Shown in pieces: positions 53,589 to 62,457 of a DNA stretch of 64,000 nt. The stretch comes from Melioribacteraceae bacterium. GTDB lineage: Bacteria > Bacteroidota > Ignavibacteria > Ignavibacteriales > Melioribacteraceae. The position numbers were made by a program, and so were the translations under genes. A model generated the notes under the pieces. It did not search any database, was not told where the DNA came from, and saw nothing but the letters and a program-made list of their open reading frames with translations. The stretch is from the NCBI GenBank assembly GCA_021739765.1, contig JAIPBD010000003.1, positions 62,001 through 126,000 on the forward strand. The letters are read 5' to 3'. Position 1 is the stretch's first letter. Every line of letters starts with the position of its first letter.

Positions 53589-54935
53589 TTATCTTCCCAT
53601 TTTAAAGTAATATACACTTAAGGATGTAGGCTGTTCAAAGAAGTCGAATTGATATGTTTCTCCTCCAATGACCGGAATTGTTCCTGTGAGCTGCCCATAT
53701 TCTGTTTCGAACCCTCCCAACTTTACCCAGCTTCCGCTATCTTCTCTTAAAAAGAAAGCGAAGTTAAACGGTCCGCCTCTATCAGCAGTAATAACGACGA
53801 AACCATCACTTTCAAAAACCATATCGGCATCAAGTGTATTTATATCATCTTTCGTCCATCGTGTATTCTTAGAAATCATTCTTACTATACCCCTGACGTC
53901 AAGATTCCCTTCAGGGTCATCGGTTCCGATTCCAATTCTTCCATCTGCTCGAATTGTAAGGTTATATCTAAAATCATCAACAAAATGCTGGTTGCCTGAG
54001 GGATCGGCGCTTTCACTGTATTTGATCCCCTTAAAGAATAATTCGCCACCTGTATTATACATCATAGCTCCGGTGCGATTTGGATCATCGGCTTTCATCC
54101 AAAAATTATTGTTGTCTTCAGCTGATAGAATGGCATTAAAACCAAATACTACTCCCGGCCAGTTGTAATCAGAAGAGGAAATTTCGAATTGATCTGAAAA
54201 CCTTACACCGAAACCAACCCCTCTTGAATAAATATCTAGAACACCTCTTGGTTCATGTCCCAATCCATATCGGAGGCTCAGTTGGGAAGATGGGTTTAAA
54301 TGCAATAATTGTGTTCCCATTAAAGCCGTTGCCGATTCACGCATTAGATAAAATCCTTTATCTGAAACCATGGAGGATAGATCCTGACCGGAACCTTTCC
54401 CTGCGCTAAGATAAGTGAAGGTGCCGAAAGTTGAGGAAGTCGCATGCTCAAGTGTGTACCTGTTATTTGCATTTTGGATTCCCCAGCTATTTGGGATATT
54501 CATAAATTCGTCATTCAACTTTAGTGATCCCCCCAGAATTACATCTCCTGCAGAAGGGTATTGATTTGTAGCACTCTCGGGGCTGAATAAATAGGGCGAC
54601 ATTGAAAGTCGTGAGCGCTCAGAAACTTCCAATCCATCAATTTCAACACCAAGCCAATAGGGTTTGCTAAAATCTAATGAACGGAATTCAATTTCATTTA
54701 TACTCCCCAAATCAAGAGAGTAAACCCCATTTACAATTGAAGGCGTATGATTTTCACTAAAAACTTCCGTCCCGGCAGTTTCGGATTCGTATAATTTAAG
54801 GAGCATCTGGTAATTGCCATCGCTCACCGTTCTGTTCTCTGAATCACGCAAGACTCCCTGCACATTTAAGGTCTGTGCATTCAAACTTGCAAAAACAAGA
54901 AATAGAATACATAGTTGAAAATAGAATCTTTTCAT
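53589..54935 (-). CDS. Exported tail-fibre-like protein
   Basis: 448 residues, signal peptide MKRFYFQLCILFLVFASLNAQ. The first 120 residues (TLNVQGVLRDSENRTVSDGNY ... SRLSMSPYLFSPESA) are an Ig-like domain frequent at the start of Bacteroidota fibre proteins; the middle is glycine/asparagine-rich beta structure; near 330 stands LTIRADGRIGIGTDDPEGNLDV, the repeat found in trimeric tail-fibre and surface proteins. There is no T9SS tail and no intramolecular chaperone domain. First gene of a leftward trio with the LamG and VCBS proteins (29-nt and about 12-nt gaps). Confidence 0.75.
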   Translation of the reverse strand: MKRFYFQLCILFLVFASLNAQTLNVQGVLRDSENRTVSDGNYQMLLKLYESETAGTEVFSENHTPSIVNGVYSLDLGSINEIEFRSLDFSKPYWLGVEIDGLEVSERSRLSMSPYLFSPESATNQYPSAGDVILGGSLKLNDEFMNIPNSWGIQNANNRYTLEHATSSTFGTFTYLSAGKGSGQDLSSMVSDKGFYLMRESATALMGTQLLHLNPSSQLSLRYGLGHEPRGVLDIYSRGVGFGVRFSDQFEISSSDYNWPGVVFGFNAILSAEDNNNFWMKADDPNRTGAMMYNTGGELFFKGIKYSESADPSGNQHFVDDFRYNLTIRADGRIGIGTDDPEGNLDVRGIVRMISKNTRWTKDDINTLDADMVFESDGFVVITADRGGPFNFAFFLREDSGSWVKLGGFETEYGQLTGTIPVIGGETYQFDFFEQPTSLSVYYFKMGR

Positions 54936-55182
54936 ATCTACCTCGAAGTATTAAACTATAATATGTTTTTTAAACGGCTGCCAGAAGGAGTACTGGAGTT
55001 TTTGAGGTGGAAAAATAATTTAGATTAATTAGCATTGAGCTCCCTCATCAATATCAATTAAATCAGATAATCCGACAGTCTATCTAAAAAAATATAAGAA
55101 TACCGTATTAATATGTCAAGGCGATATCAAAACTTAATCTATCTTGATTTAAATATGGGAGAATTCGATCAAGTGCAAATTA

Positions 55183-58100
55183 TCATTTCAACAAAATCAT
55201 TTTCCTACTTTGATGGAATTCTCCGGCTGAGAGTGAGTAGAAATAAATTCCGCTTGGCAAATGATCAGCTTTAAATTCTACTTCGTGGATACCGGGTTTT
55301 AATTCACGGTTTATGAGTGTTTCGACATGTTCTCCGAGTACGTTGTAGATTCGTAATGTTGTTTGCGCAGATTGATTGTTCAGCGCTGCGGGAATCGCGA
55401 ATTTTATTTTTGTTGTCGGGTTAAACGGGTTTGGATAGTTTTGATACAACACAAAATCTGTTGGCATAAATTCCGACTCAATAACGGATGTTACAGAATC
55501 ACGAATAAAAACCGTAGGATCGGGGAAGCCGTCGTTATCTAAATCCGGTGTGATTTTAACCAGATTTGTTAAACTATCGGGACCGGAATCACCGTTTACA
55601 TCATCGTTATCGGGCGCCGAATCGGTTGCACCGTAATTTAATCCTCCAGCGATAGCGGTTATCATTTTTAGTTCAACTCCCGGTTTAATTTTGCCTTCGC
55701 CCAAGCCGTAAATTTCATTCCAGGCAATAGCAATTTCCAGATCATTTGCGTCAGTACCTCTTACGCCATGAATGTTTTCCGTTATGTTATATGTATTGTT
55801 GGAATCGATTCGGAAAAAGCTTGGATCATCCAGATAGTATGCCGCGAGCAGAAAATTTATTGCGTCATCGGATTTAAATTGGAAATTTTTAGCGTATTCA
55901 CCCTTGAAAGTATTGGTCGAATTAAAATCGGTTACACCGGAATCAAGTCCGGCATCAAGATAAAAAACGAGAGTATTGTAATTATCGTTAAGATAATAAT
56001 CGATTCCGACATACAAAGAATCAGCATCCCAGGTGGAATACAACCCGTAGATTTCGTTTTTAGCTCCCCAGAAGCCGTCTGCGCTGTCATCTTCAACCAA
56101 GAGCCATTCGGAGTACCAATCTTCAGTTCCAACGGTTACATTGCCGTCGATAATCGGTTTATCAAAAGTGGCGATCACCGAGTCTACATTTTCAACAACA
56201 TCTATTTTGAAAAAAGTTGAATCAAACGCACCTTTTCCATCGCCGACGCGTAATGTAATATCATACTTTCCGGTATCTTCAACAGCCGGAGTTCCGCTTA
56301 TTTCGCCGCTATATTCTCCAAGTTTTAACCATGAAGGAGAGGCAAGGAATTCAAACCTCAATGTGTCGTTTTCGATATCGGAAGCCTCGGCTTGCAATTG
56401 AATTCGTTTTGTAGCTTTAATCTGCTGTTTTGAGATTTGCTCCAAAATCGGCGGAGTGTTAAAGAGTACTTTTACATCAAAAGTATCCGCGACAGATTCA
56501 TTTTTCTCATCCATAATTGATAGAATCACGGTTGAAACCAGTGTGTCGTTAGAGGATGGTTTTCCATAAAGATTTCCGGATTGATCAATATTTAACCATG
56601 CCGGATTGCCGGAAAGCGAAAATGTAAGTTTATCCTTATTTGCGTCGCTAAAATTTGTTTTGAAATTAAAATCTGAATTAGTGTACGCGATCAGATTCGG
56701 CAATTCTTCCAGAACAGGCGGATTATTAATATCTTTTGTCGGATTCGCGACGTAAACAGTATAACTTCTCGGCGGAACCCATAATTTCACTCTGTTTTTT
56801 CCACCCATATTCGCGGGACCGACCACCTCTTTATCACTGTCATGACCAATAAAATCGCGATAAATTGTTCCAACCGGCATTTCCGTATCTACCCAAACAT
56901 CAATCCAAAAATTCGGGTTATCATTAATCAATAAATAACCCCCCGATTGATTTTCATGGCCATTTCGTCGAGCAATATAAATATCATCCGAAAGTTCGCC
57001 TTGGTTTTGGTTCCCGTCTTCACGGATATAATAAACATCCAATCCGTTTCGTTTCGTAGTTCCTCCGCCAAGATAATTTTGGCGAATCCACATCAGAGTA
57101 TCAATTTTTCCACGAAGCCCATATTCGAAATAATCTTTAAAAAATACGCAGGGTCTGCCTTCCGAAAAAATTGTGTAGGCATAAGCCAAATCTTTTCCAT
57201 TAACTATCGGTTGATGAGAGGGACTGTCGGCTCCTTCACCATCGAAACCAATTCGGTCAAAATCATGATTTTCGACAAAGGTTGTAACGTTAAATCCGGA
57301 AATTCCGGCATTTACCAATCCGGCATTATCAAGATTATTCATATTAAAAGTGCCGCTGGTATTTTCCGCCATATCTTTTAAAGTATAACGGAGGGGAAAA
57401 TCGAACATTGTTGTATTTCCGCCGTTGTTTTGGACTTCACCCAACCACCACTTAATAAAATCTTGCCCGTCAAATGCTTCCGAAACAGAGAACCCGCCAC
57501 TATTTGTCGCGGCTAACCACTGACCCATAAAAACCGGATCGATGTGTTTGGCAGCATCGAGGCGGAATCCGTCAAATTTCATTACTTCTTTAAGATATTT
57601 TCCCCATGCAATTAAACTGTCTTTAACAAAATCACGATCGTGGGCAAACCATTCTCCCCATTCAAGTGGTCCGTGATATGGCGCGTCAACATTACAAGTT
57701 TGTGAATTTGGATAAAAATAAGAAGCATCTTTTGGGAATCTGCCGGAACCATTAGGATAATTAAAAACCAGCCATGAGGAATCGGAATGGCCGGCCGGAG
57801 CGCATTCATAAGGGACTTTTTCTTCACCACCGCCCATGTGGTTTAGAACAACATCGGAAAAAACTTGCACTCCGACATTGTGAAATACATCGATCATTTT
57901 AACTAATTCTTTTCTGCTTCCGAATCGAGTTTCAACTGTTCCTTTCTGGTTAAAATTTCCGAAATCGTAATGGTCGTAAGGAACGAAACCCATATCTAAT
58001 CCTCCGCCGCTTCCTTTTACCGGAGAAGGAGTCCAAATTGCGCTAAACCCGGCTGAAGCAATTTCGGGAGCAAGAGCCGCGAGGGAATCCCACCAAATTC

Positions 58101-58251
58101 CACCTGTGGGAGAGTTCCAATAGTATGCCTGCAAAAAAACATCGGATTTAGGATTGTTTGAAGTAAGTGGATTGTTGTTGTTTTTGGTTTTGTCTCCCTC
58201 AGTAAAACCAAACATCAGAATGGATAACAGGATTAAACTAAGCTTCCTCAT
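55183..58251 (-). CDS. Alpha-amylase (GH13) with Ig-like modules and T9SS tail
   Basis: 1022 residues with signal peptide. GH13 barrel about 35-500: DVVLNH (133-138), nucleophile D232 in GFRLDAAKH, acid/base E258 in SVSEAFDG and D330 in FVENHD, so all three catalytic residues are present. Two Ig-like (He_PIG) modules follow (about 520-605 and 610-690), then a carbohydrate-binding-like beta domain (about 700-915) and a T9SS tail with NYPNPFNPTTKIKFAIP near 940. Secreted starch or maltooligosaccharide hydrolase. The tail is almost identical at DNA level to that of the VCBS gene 10 kb away. Confidence 0.93.
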   Translation of the reverse strand: MRKLSLILLSILMFGFTEGDKTKNNNNPLTSNNPKSDVFLQAYYWNSPTGGIWWDSLAALAPEIASAGFSAIWTPSPVKGSGGGLDMGFVPYDHYDFGNFNQKGTVETRFGSRKELVKMIDVFHNVGVQVFSDVVLNHMGGGEEKVPYECAPAGHSDSSWLVFNYPNGSGRFPKDASYFYPNSQTCNVDAPYHGPLEWGEWFAHDRDFVKDSLIAWGKYLKEVMKFDGFRLDAAKHIDPVFMGQWLAATNSGGFSVSEAFDGQDFIKWWLGEVQNNGGNTTMFDFPLRYTLKDMAENTSGTFNMNNLDNAGLVNAGISGFNVTTFVENHDFDRIGFDGEGADSPSHQPIVNGKDLAYAYTIFSEGRPCVFFKDYFEYGLRGKIDTLMWIRQNYLGGGTTKRNGLDVYYIREDGNQNQGELSDDIYIARRNGHENQSGGYLLINDNPNFWIDVWVDTEMPVGTIYRDFIGHDSDKEVVGPANMGGKNRVKLWVPPRSYTVYVANPTKDINNPPVLEELPNLIAYTNSDFNFKTNFSDANKDKLTFSLSGNPAWLNIDQSGNLYGKPSSNDTLVSTVILSIMDEKNESVADTFDVKVLFNTPPILEQISKQQIKATKRIQLQAEASDIENDTLRFEFLASPSWLKLGEYSGEISGTPAVEDTGKYDITLRVGDGKGAFDSTFFKIDVVENVDSVIATFDKPIIDGNVTVGTEDWYSEWLLVEDDSADGFWGAKNEIYGLYSTWDADSLYVGIDYYLNDNYNTLVFYLDAGLDSGVTDFNSTNTFKGEYAKNFQFKSDDAINFLLAAYYLDDPSFFRIDSNNTYNITENIHGVRGTDANDLEIAIAWNEIYGLGEGKIKPGVELKMITAIAGGLNYGATDSAPDNDDVNGDSGPDSLTNLVKITPDLDNDGFPDPTVFIRDSVTSVIESEFMPTDFVLYQNYPNPFNPTTKIKFAIPAALNNQSAQTTLRIYNVLGEHVETLINRELKPGIHEVEFKADHLPSGIYFYSLSAGEFHQSRKMILLK

Positions 58252-58261
58252 CTTTTTCCTA

Positions 58262-59980
58262 TCAGTTAATTTTTAGCGTTTTCTTTTTACCCGAATTTGC
58301 ATAATCAATTGTAATTGATTCAAAATCATTTGGTTCAATTTCGATAATATTATAACCTTTTCCAACGTTCATCAATCCAAGTTGGGAGGAGATAAAATCG
58401 CCGACACCCAAAATTGATATTTGATCTTCTCTGTTTTCAAATAATATAATATGCAGGGAATTATCAGTGTTTTTGAATAAAACCGGATCAGATTTATGAC
58501 GGTTGAGTTCCGATAATTCGCTAAGTTCATCAATTTTCACATGAACGATATTTGAAGATTCTTCACTTTCATTCCACAATTTGTCAATTGATTTAAGTCC
58601 GAAATAGTAGTTTACATATCTCGGTCTGGTAATTGCCATCGAGAGTTTAGGACTTTTGGCTTGAATTACTTCGAATAGATTTTCAGAATTAAAAGCGAAA
58701 TTTTTTGTCGGGAAATTGTACAAAGCAAAATATACGGGTTTTGTGAAAGTTTTATCAATCTCAGGCATTTCCCAAGAAAGGGAAATTCTATAAAAATTAT
58801 TTTTATTTAAAGTAACCAAAAGATTAATTGGAGCCGGCGGTAAATTTTTATCGATCCATGGCATTGGCGAAGGATAACTTTTTTCTCTAAACAAACTGAA
58901 ATCGTAGTTTTTAATATTTCCGTAACGGAAGAATGCGATTCCGCTCGCATTAACTTCTCGAGAAAAACTAATTACTCTTTTAAGTTGAGAATACACTTCG
59001 GGTTTATAAGGAGCGATTCCAAGAATAATATTTTTCCCTTTACCATTTTCGACCCAATCTTTAGCGAGTTCGCCGAAATCCGGATTTGAATCGAATGGCC
59101 AATAAATTTGCGGGGCGATGTAATCTACAATTTCTCTTCTTAACCATTCATCACGGTCTTGATAAACATCCGAAAAGCCTTGAGTTCCGACCGCGCCTTT
59201 AATGTTTTTATAGATTCCGAATGGTGCGATTCCAACTTTTACCCAGGGTTTTATAGCTTTAGTCCTATAAAAAATTTCCTGTAAAATTGATGTAATATTT
59301 TCCCGCCGCCAATCATCACGATCTTTTCCGTTTCCATACATTTTAAAGGAAGTGTCATCTTTAAAATCCTTGTCCGGATAACGCAGAAAATCCAAATGAA
59401 TACCATCGATGTCATAATTGATAACAACTTCTTCCAAGAGGGAAGCGAGATAATTTTTTACTTCGGGCAAACCTGGATCGAGCCAGTAAGCCGGGCTTCC
59501 ATTCCCGTTAACTCTAACAATCCATTCCGGTTTCTTTTTGGAAATATGATTTGTATCGTTAAATATTTCCGTTTCCGAACCGGAGAAACAACGCGCCATA
59601 TTCGCCCAGGCGTGGATTTCCATACCCCGTTTGTGTGATTCTTCGATAATGAAGGTCAACGGGTCGTAACCCGGATCACCGTTTATAATTCCGGTTAAAT
59701 GGGGAGATAATGGTTCGTGGCTTGAATTAAAAAGCACAACTCCATTGCTGCGAATTTGGAAATAAATCGTATTAAAATTGTTTCGTTTAAGATTGTTCAG
59801 AATTTCAAGAATGGCGGATTTTTGTTCATCAGCATTAAATGTTGGCGGCGGCCAATCGAGGCGAAAGTTTGTTGCAATCCACACGGCACGGGTTTCTCTA
59901 TTTACTTGAGCATCGTTTTCGGCTGTAAAAACGAAAATGATAATCAGAACGGAAATTTTTAATACGTTTTTAATGCTCAA
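58262..59980 (-). CDS. GHL10/DUF187-type glycoside hydrolase
   Basis: 572 residues with signal peptide (VLIIIFVFTAENDAQ). The N-terminal 370 residues are a TIM barrel of the GHL10 (YngK-like) family: RETRAVWIATNFRLDWP, NTIYFQIRSNGVVLFNSS, ESHKRGMEIHAWANMARC, YDIDGIHLDFLRYPDKDF near 190-208 and IVDYIAPQIYWPFDSNP near 285. A C-terminal beta-sandwich (about 385-570) has fibronectin-like character. No T9SS tail. The exact glycan is unknown. Its stop is 10 nt before the amylase start. Confidence 0.85.
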   Translation of the reverse strand: MSIKNVLKISVLIIIFVFTAENDAQVNRETRAVWIATNFRLDWPPPTFNADEQKSAILEILNNLKRNNFNTIYFQIRSNGVVLFNSSHEPLSPHLTGIINGDPGYDPLTFIIEESHKRGMEIHAWANMARCFSGSETEIFNDTNHISKKKPEWIVRVNGNGSPAYWLDPGLPEVKNYLASLLEEVVINYDIDGIHLDFLRYPDKDFKDDTSFKMYGNGKDRDDWRRENITSILQEIFYRTKAIKPWVKVGIAPFGIYKNIKGAVGTQGFSDVYQDRDEWLRREIVDYIAPQIYWPFDSNPDFGELAKDWVENGKGKNIILGIAPYKPEVYSQLKRVISFSREVNASGIAFFRYGNIKNYDFSLFREKSYPSPMPWIDKNLPPAPINLLVTLNKNNFYRISLSWEMPEIDKTFTKPVYFALYNFPTKNFAFNSENLFEVIQAKSPKLSMAITRPRYVNYYFGLKSIDKLWNESEESSNIVHVKIDELSELSELNRHKSDPVLFKNTDNSLHIILFENREDQISILGVGDFISSQLGLMNVGKGYNIIEIEPNDFESITIDYANSGKKKTLKIN

Positions 59981-59990
59981 AAATTCCTCA

Positions 59991-61082
59991 TTAGTTAAAT
60001 GGTTTTGTGCCGTTAATAATAGCTTTCCTCACAATTCTATTTTCCGCGGGAACATCCAAAAGTATTTCGCCAACGGAAACGGGAAGAACGAAATTGATAA
60101 TTCCTTTTCTATTCTTCTTGTCATTCTTCATGATTTTAATAATTCGGGAAACATCCATATTTATAAGTTTGATTTTTCCTGCATAATAAAGAATCAAATT
60201 ATTCATCTTATTGTAAATTTCACTTTGTATAATGTTAAGTGATTTTGAAAGCTCTAAAGCGCAAGAAATTCCAACAATAACCGCCTCACCATGTTTAATT
60301 TTGTGGTTTTGTTCAACTTCGAACGCGTGCGCAAATGTATGCCCCAGATTTAATACTTTCCTGAGCTGCTGCTCTTTCTCATCAGCGATTACAACACTCG
60401 CTTTATACTCAACCGATTTCTGAATAAGGTTTGAAATTACCGTTGTCTCAAGTTCATAAATTTTGCTGAGATTTTTCTCCAAATAGTTAAAATAACTCTC
60501 ATCCGAAATCATCGCGTATTTTATCATTTCACCTATGCCGCAAGTTATTTCTCGTTCATACAACGTCCTTAAAAAATTTGTATCGATTATAACTTTGTCG
60601 GGCTGATGAAAAGCCCCGATTATGTTTTTCGTTTGTCCAAAATTAATTCCGGTTTTCCCGCCAACCGAACTATCCACACAAGAAAGAAGCGTTGTAGGAA
60701 GAAGTACAAATGGAATTCCCCTTGTATAAGAAGCCGCAGCGAAACCCGTTACGTCACCAATTATTCCTCCTCCAATCCCAACCAGAAGACTGTCGCGCCC
60801 AAAATTATTCGAAATTAATTTTGAGTATATTTTTTCAAGGGCGGATATCGACTTTCCTTTTTCGTTGGAAGTTAAAATGATTTTAATAATCGGAGTGTTG
60901 ATTTGGGCTAAAAGCTTATCCAGCATTTCTTTATAAATACGATTTATTTTCGAGTCGATGATAAATGCCACCTTTTGGGGCATAATTTCTTTATCGACCA
61001 CAGCCTTTATCTTTTCAGCGGACCCGCTTCCAATTATAATATCGTATGGATTATTCAGTAGCTCAACTCTAACTTTTTTCAT
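59991..61082 (-). CDS. aroB: 3-Dehydroquinate synthase
   Basis: 363 residues, standard length. Second step of the shikimate pathway, NAD- and zinc-dependent cyclase. Motifs: VGIGGGIIGDVTGFAAASYTRG and IPFVLLPTTLLSCVDSSVGGKTGIN at about 105-150, with GAFHQPDKVIID, and zinc ligands in GIGEMIKYAMI, LNLGHTFAHAFE and KHGEAVIVG. Overlaps the 3' end of aroK by 14 nt. Confidence 0.96.
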   Translation of the reverse strand: MKKVRVELLNNPYDIIIGSGSAEKIKAVVDKEIMPQKVAFIIDSKINRIYKEMLDKLLAQINTPIIKIILTSNEKGKSISALEKIYSKLISNNFGRDSLLVGIGGGIIGDVTGFAAASYTRGIPFVLLPTTLLSCVDSSVGGKTGINFGQTKNIIGAFHQPDKVIIDTNFLRTLYEREITCGIGEMIKYAMISDESYFNYLEKNLSKIYELETTVISNLIQKSVEYKASVVIADEKEQQLRKVLNLGHTFAHAFEVEQNHKIKHGEAVIVGISCALELSKSLNIIQSEIYNKMNNLILYYAGKIKLINMDVSRIIKIMKNDKKNRKGIINFVLPVSVGEILLDVPAENRIVRKAIINGTKPFN

Positions 61083-61614
61083 CTAGATTCCTATTTATCG
61101 TCCTCGCAATTTTATCAACCGTATCTCCGATATGAGCGTTTGTGGTATCGAAAATATAATCCGATGCTTCGTAATATTGTTCTCTTTCTTTAAGCCGCTC
61201 ACGAATCCTTTCAATAAAATCGGCTTTGTTTGCCTCGCCTAAAACAAGGTCGCGGAACAAGGGTCTATCAATCTTACTTTTTAGCCTGTTGTAAAGAGCT
61301 TCGGGAGTTGCTTTAAGGTAAATCAGACTCCCCGAATTTTTGATTATTTCGAAATTATTACTGTTTGCGATAGTTCCACCACCGAGGGAAATTATGGCAT
61401 TATCGAGAATGGAGAGTTCGGTTAGCCGTTCATTTTCAATTTTTCTAAAATATTCTTCACCTTTTATTTGAAAAATATCTACAATTTCCATCCCGGTTTG
61501 TTTTACGAGTTCGTCGTCGAGATCATAAAACTCCCATCCGAGTACGTTTGCCAAAATTGGCCCGATTGTACTTTTTCCGCTGGTCATAAAACCGGTTAGA
61601 TAAATTAGATTCAA
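61069..61614 (-). CDS. aroK: Shikimate kinase
   Basis: 181 residues. Phosphorylates shikimate with ATP. Walker A GFMTSGKSTIGP at about 8-19, YDLDDELVKQTGMEI shikimate-binding segment near 31-45, YFRKIENERL, LGGGTIANSNNFE near 80 and the lid RPLFRD near 115. Upstream of and overlapping aroB, as a typical aroKB pair. Confidence 0.95.
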   Translation of the reverse strand: MNLIYLTGFMTSGKSTIGPILANVLGWEFYDLDDELVKQTGMEIVDIFQIKGEEYFRKIENERLTELSILDNAIISLGGGTIANSNNFEIIKNSGSLIYLKATPEALYNRLKSKIDRPLFRDLVLGEANKADFIERIRERLKEREQYYEASDYIFDTTNAHIGDTVDKIARTINRNLDEKS

Positions 61615-61656
61615 TTCGAATTTATTTCCGAATGTTAAAAATGAAGCGGAAAGATA

Positions 61657-62370
61657 TTAAAATTGGTAGGAAATTCCGATTGAGAATGCAACTCCGTTTA
61701 CATTTACTTTGGAATCAAATGTTTCTTTTGGAATTCGATAAACCGCGTTATTTGCCCGAATAATATCACCGGAATACTTGCTTGTAAGTTCATATTGAGG
61801 ATCACGGAAAAACATTTCAAATTTTGCCGAAAGGAAATCAAAGATGAGATATTCGGTTCCAACTCCAACTTGTATTCCGAAATCAATTTCACTCTTTTCG
61901 TTTGAAGCTGTAACTCCCCTTATTTCTCGAACGTGTTCACCAAAATAGAATCCTAATCCACCGGACATAAAAAACTTAAAATTATCCGTAGAAAAAGGCA
62001 AAACATAGTAAGCCGATATTTCAACAGGAATTAGCACAAATCCATCAGTAGTTTTTACGGGAATTACCCCAATCGGAGAACCGAGATAGACGCTTTCGAA
62101 TTCGGAAGTTTTTTTCATGTACCCGGATCTTACTCCAACAAAAAGCGGATCCAGCAATTTATATCTGAATTCAAAAACATAACTGAACATATCTTCGAGT
62201 GGAGAGAATTGGTTTCGAAGAATCTGATCACTTGAGTTTGGATATAGGAAAAGTTTTGCTGTGGTTGTATAACTGTAGCTTGCAGAAATGCTGTAATTTT
62301 TTCCGTTAAATTGTCCGTAAGCGATATTAACCGAAAAAAGAAAAACGAATATTAAAAAATTTCTTTTCAT
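61657..62370 (-). CDS. Outer-membrane beta-barrel protein
   Basis: 237 residues with signal peptide (LIFVFLFSVNIAYGQ). Alternating beta pattern throughout with glycine-aromatic girdles (YVFEFRYKLLDPLFVGVRSGYM, FFMSGGLGFYFGEHV, IQVGVGTEYLI) and a C-terminal aromatic residue (GISYQF), as expected for a small eight- to ten-strand porin-like barrel (OmpA/OmpX group). No specific function. Preceded by the spacer containing the ppiD terminator. Confidence 0.8.
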   Translation of the reverse strand: MKRNFLIFVFLFSVNIAYGQFNGKNYSISASYSYTTTAKLFLYPNSSDQILRNQFSPLEDMFSYVFEFRYKLLDPLFVGVRSGYMKKTSEFESVYLGSPIGVIPVKTTDGFVLIPVEISAYYVLPFSTDNFKFFMSGGLGFYFGEHVREIRGVTASNEKSEIDFGIQVGVGTEYLIFDFLSAKFEMFFRDPQYELTSKYSGDIIRANNAVYRIPKETFDSKVNVNGVAFSIGISYQF

Positions 62371-62420
62371 GTGGAAAAGATAGAAATAAGATAAAACCTA
62401 AGAAGTGTAAAAATATTTAT

Positions 62421-62450
62421 ATAAAAAAGGCTGCCTTAATAAGGCAGCCT
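62421..62450 (-). terminator. Rho-independent terminator of the ppiD-like gene
   Basis: On the minus strand the stop codon at 62458 is followed by a stem AGGCTGCCTT / AAGGCAGCCT (10 bp, 3-nt loop) and then TTTTTTAT. Classic intrinsic terminator. Confidence 0.88.
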
Positions 62451-62457
62451 GTTAAAA

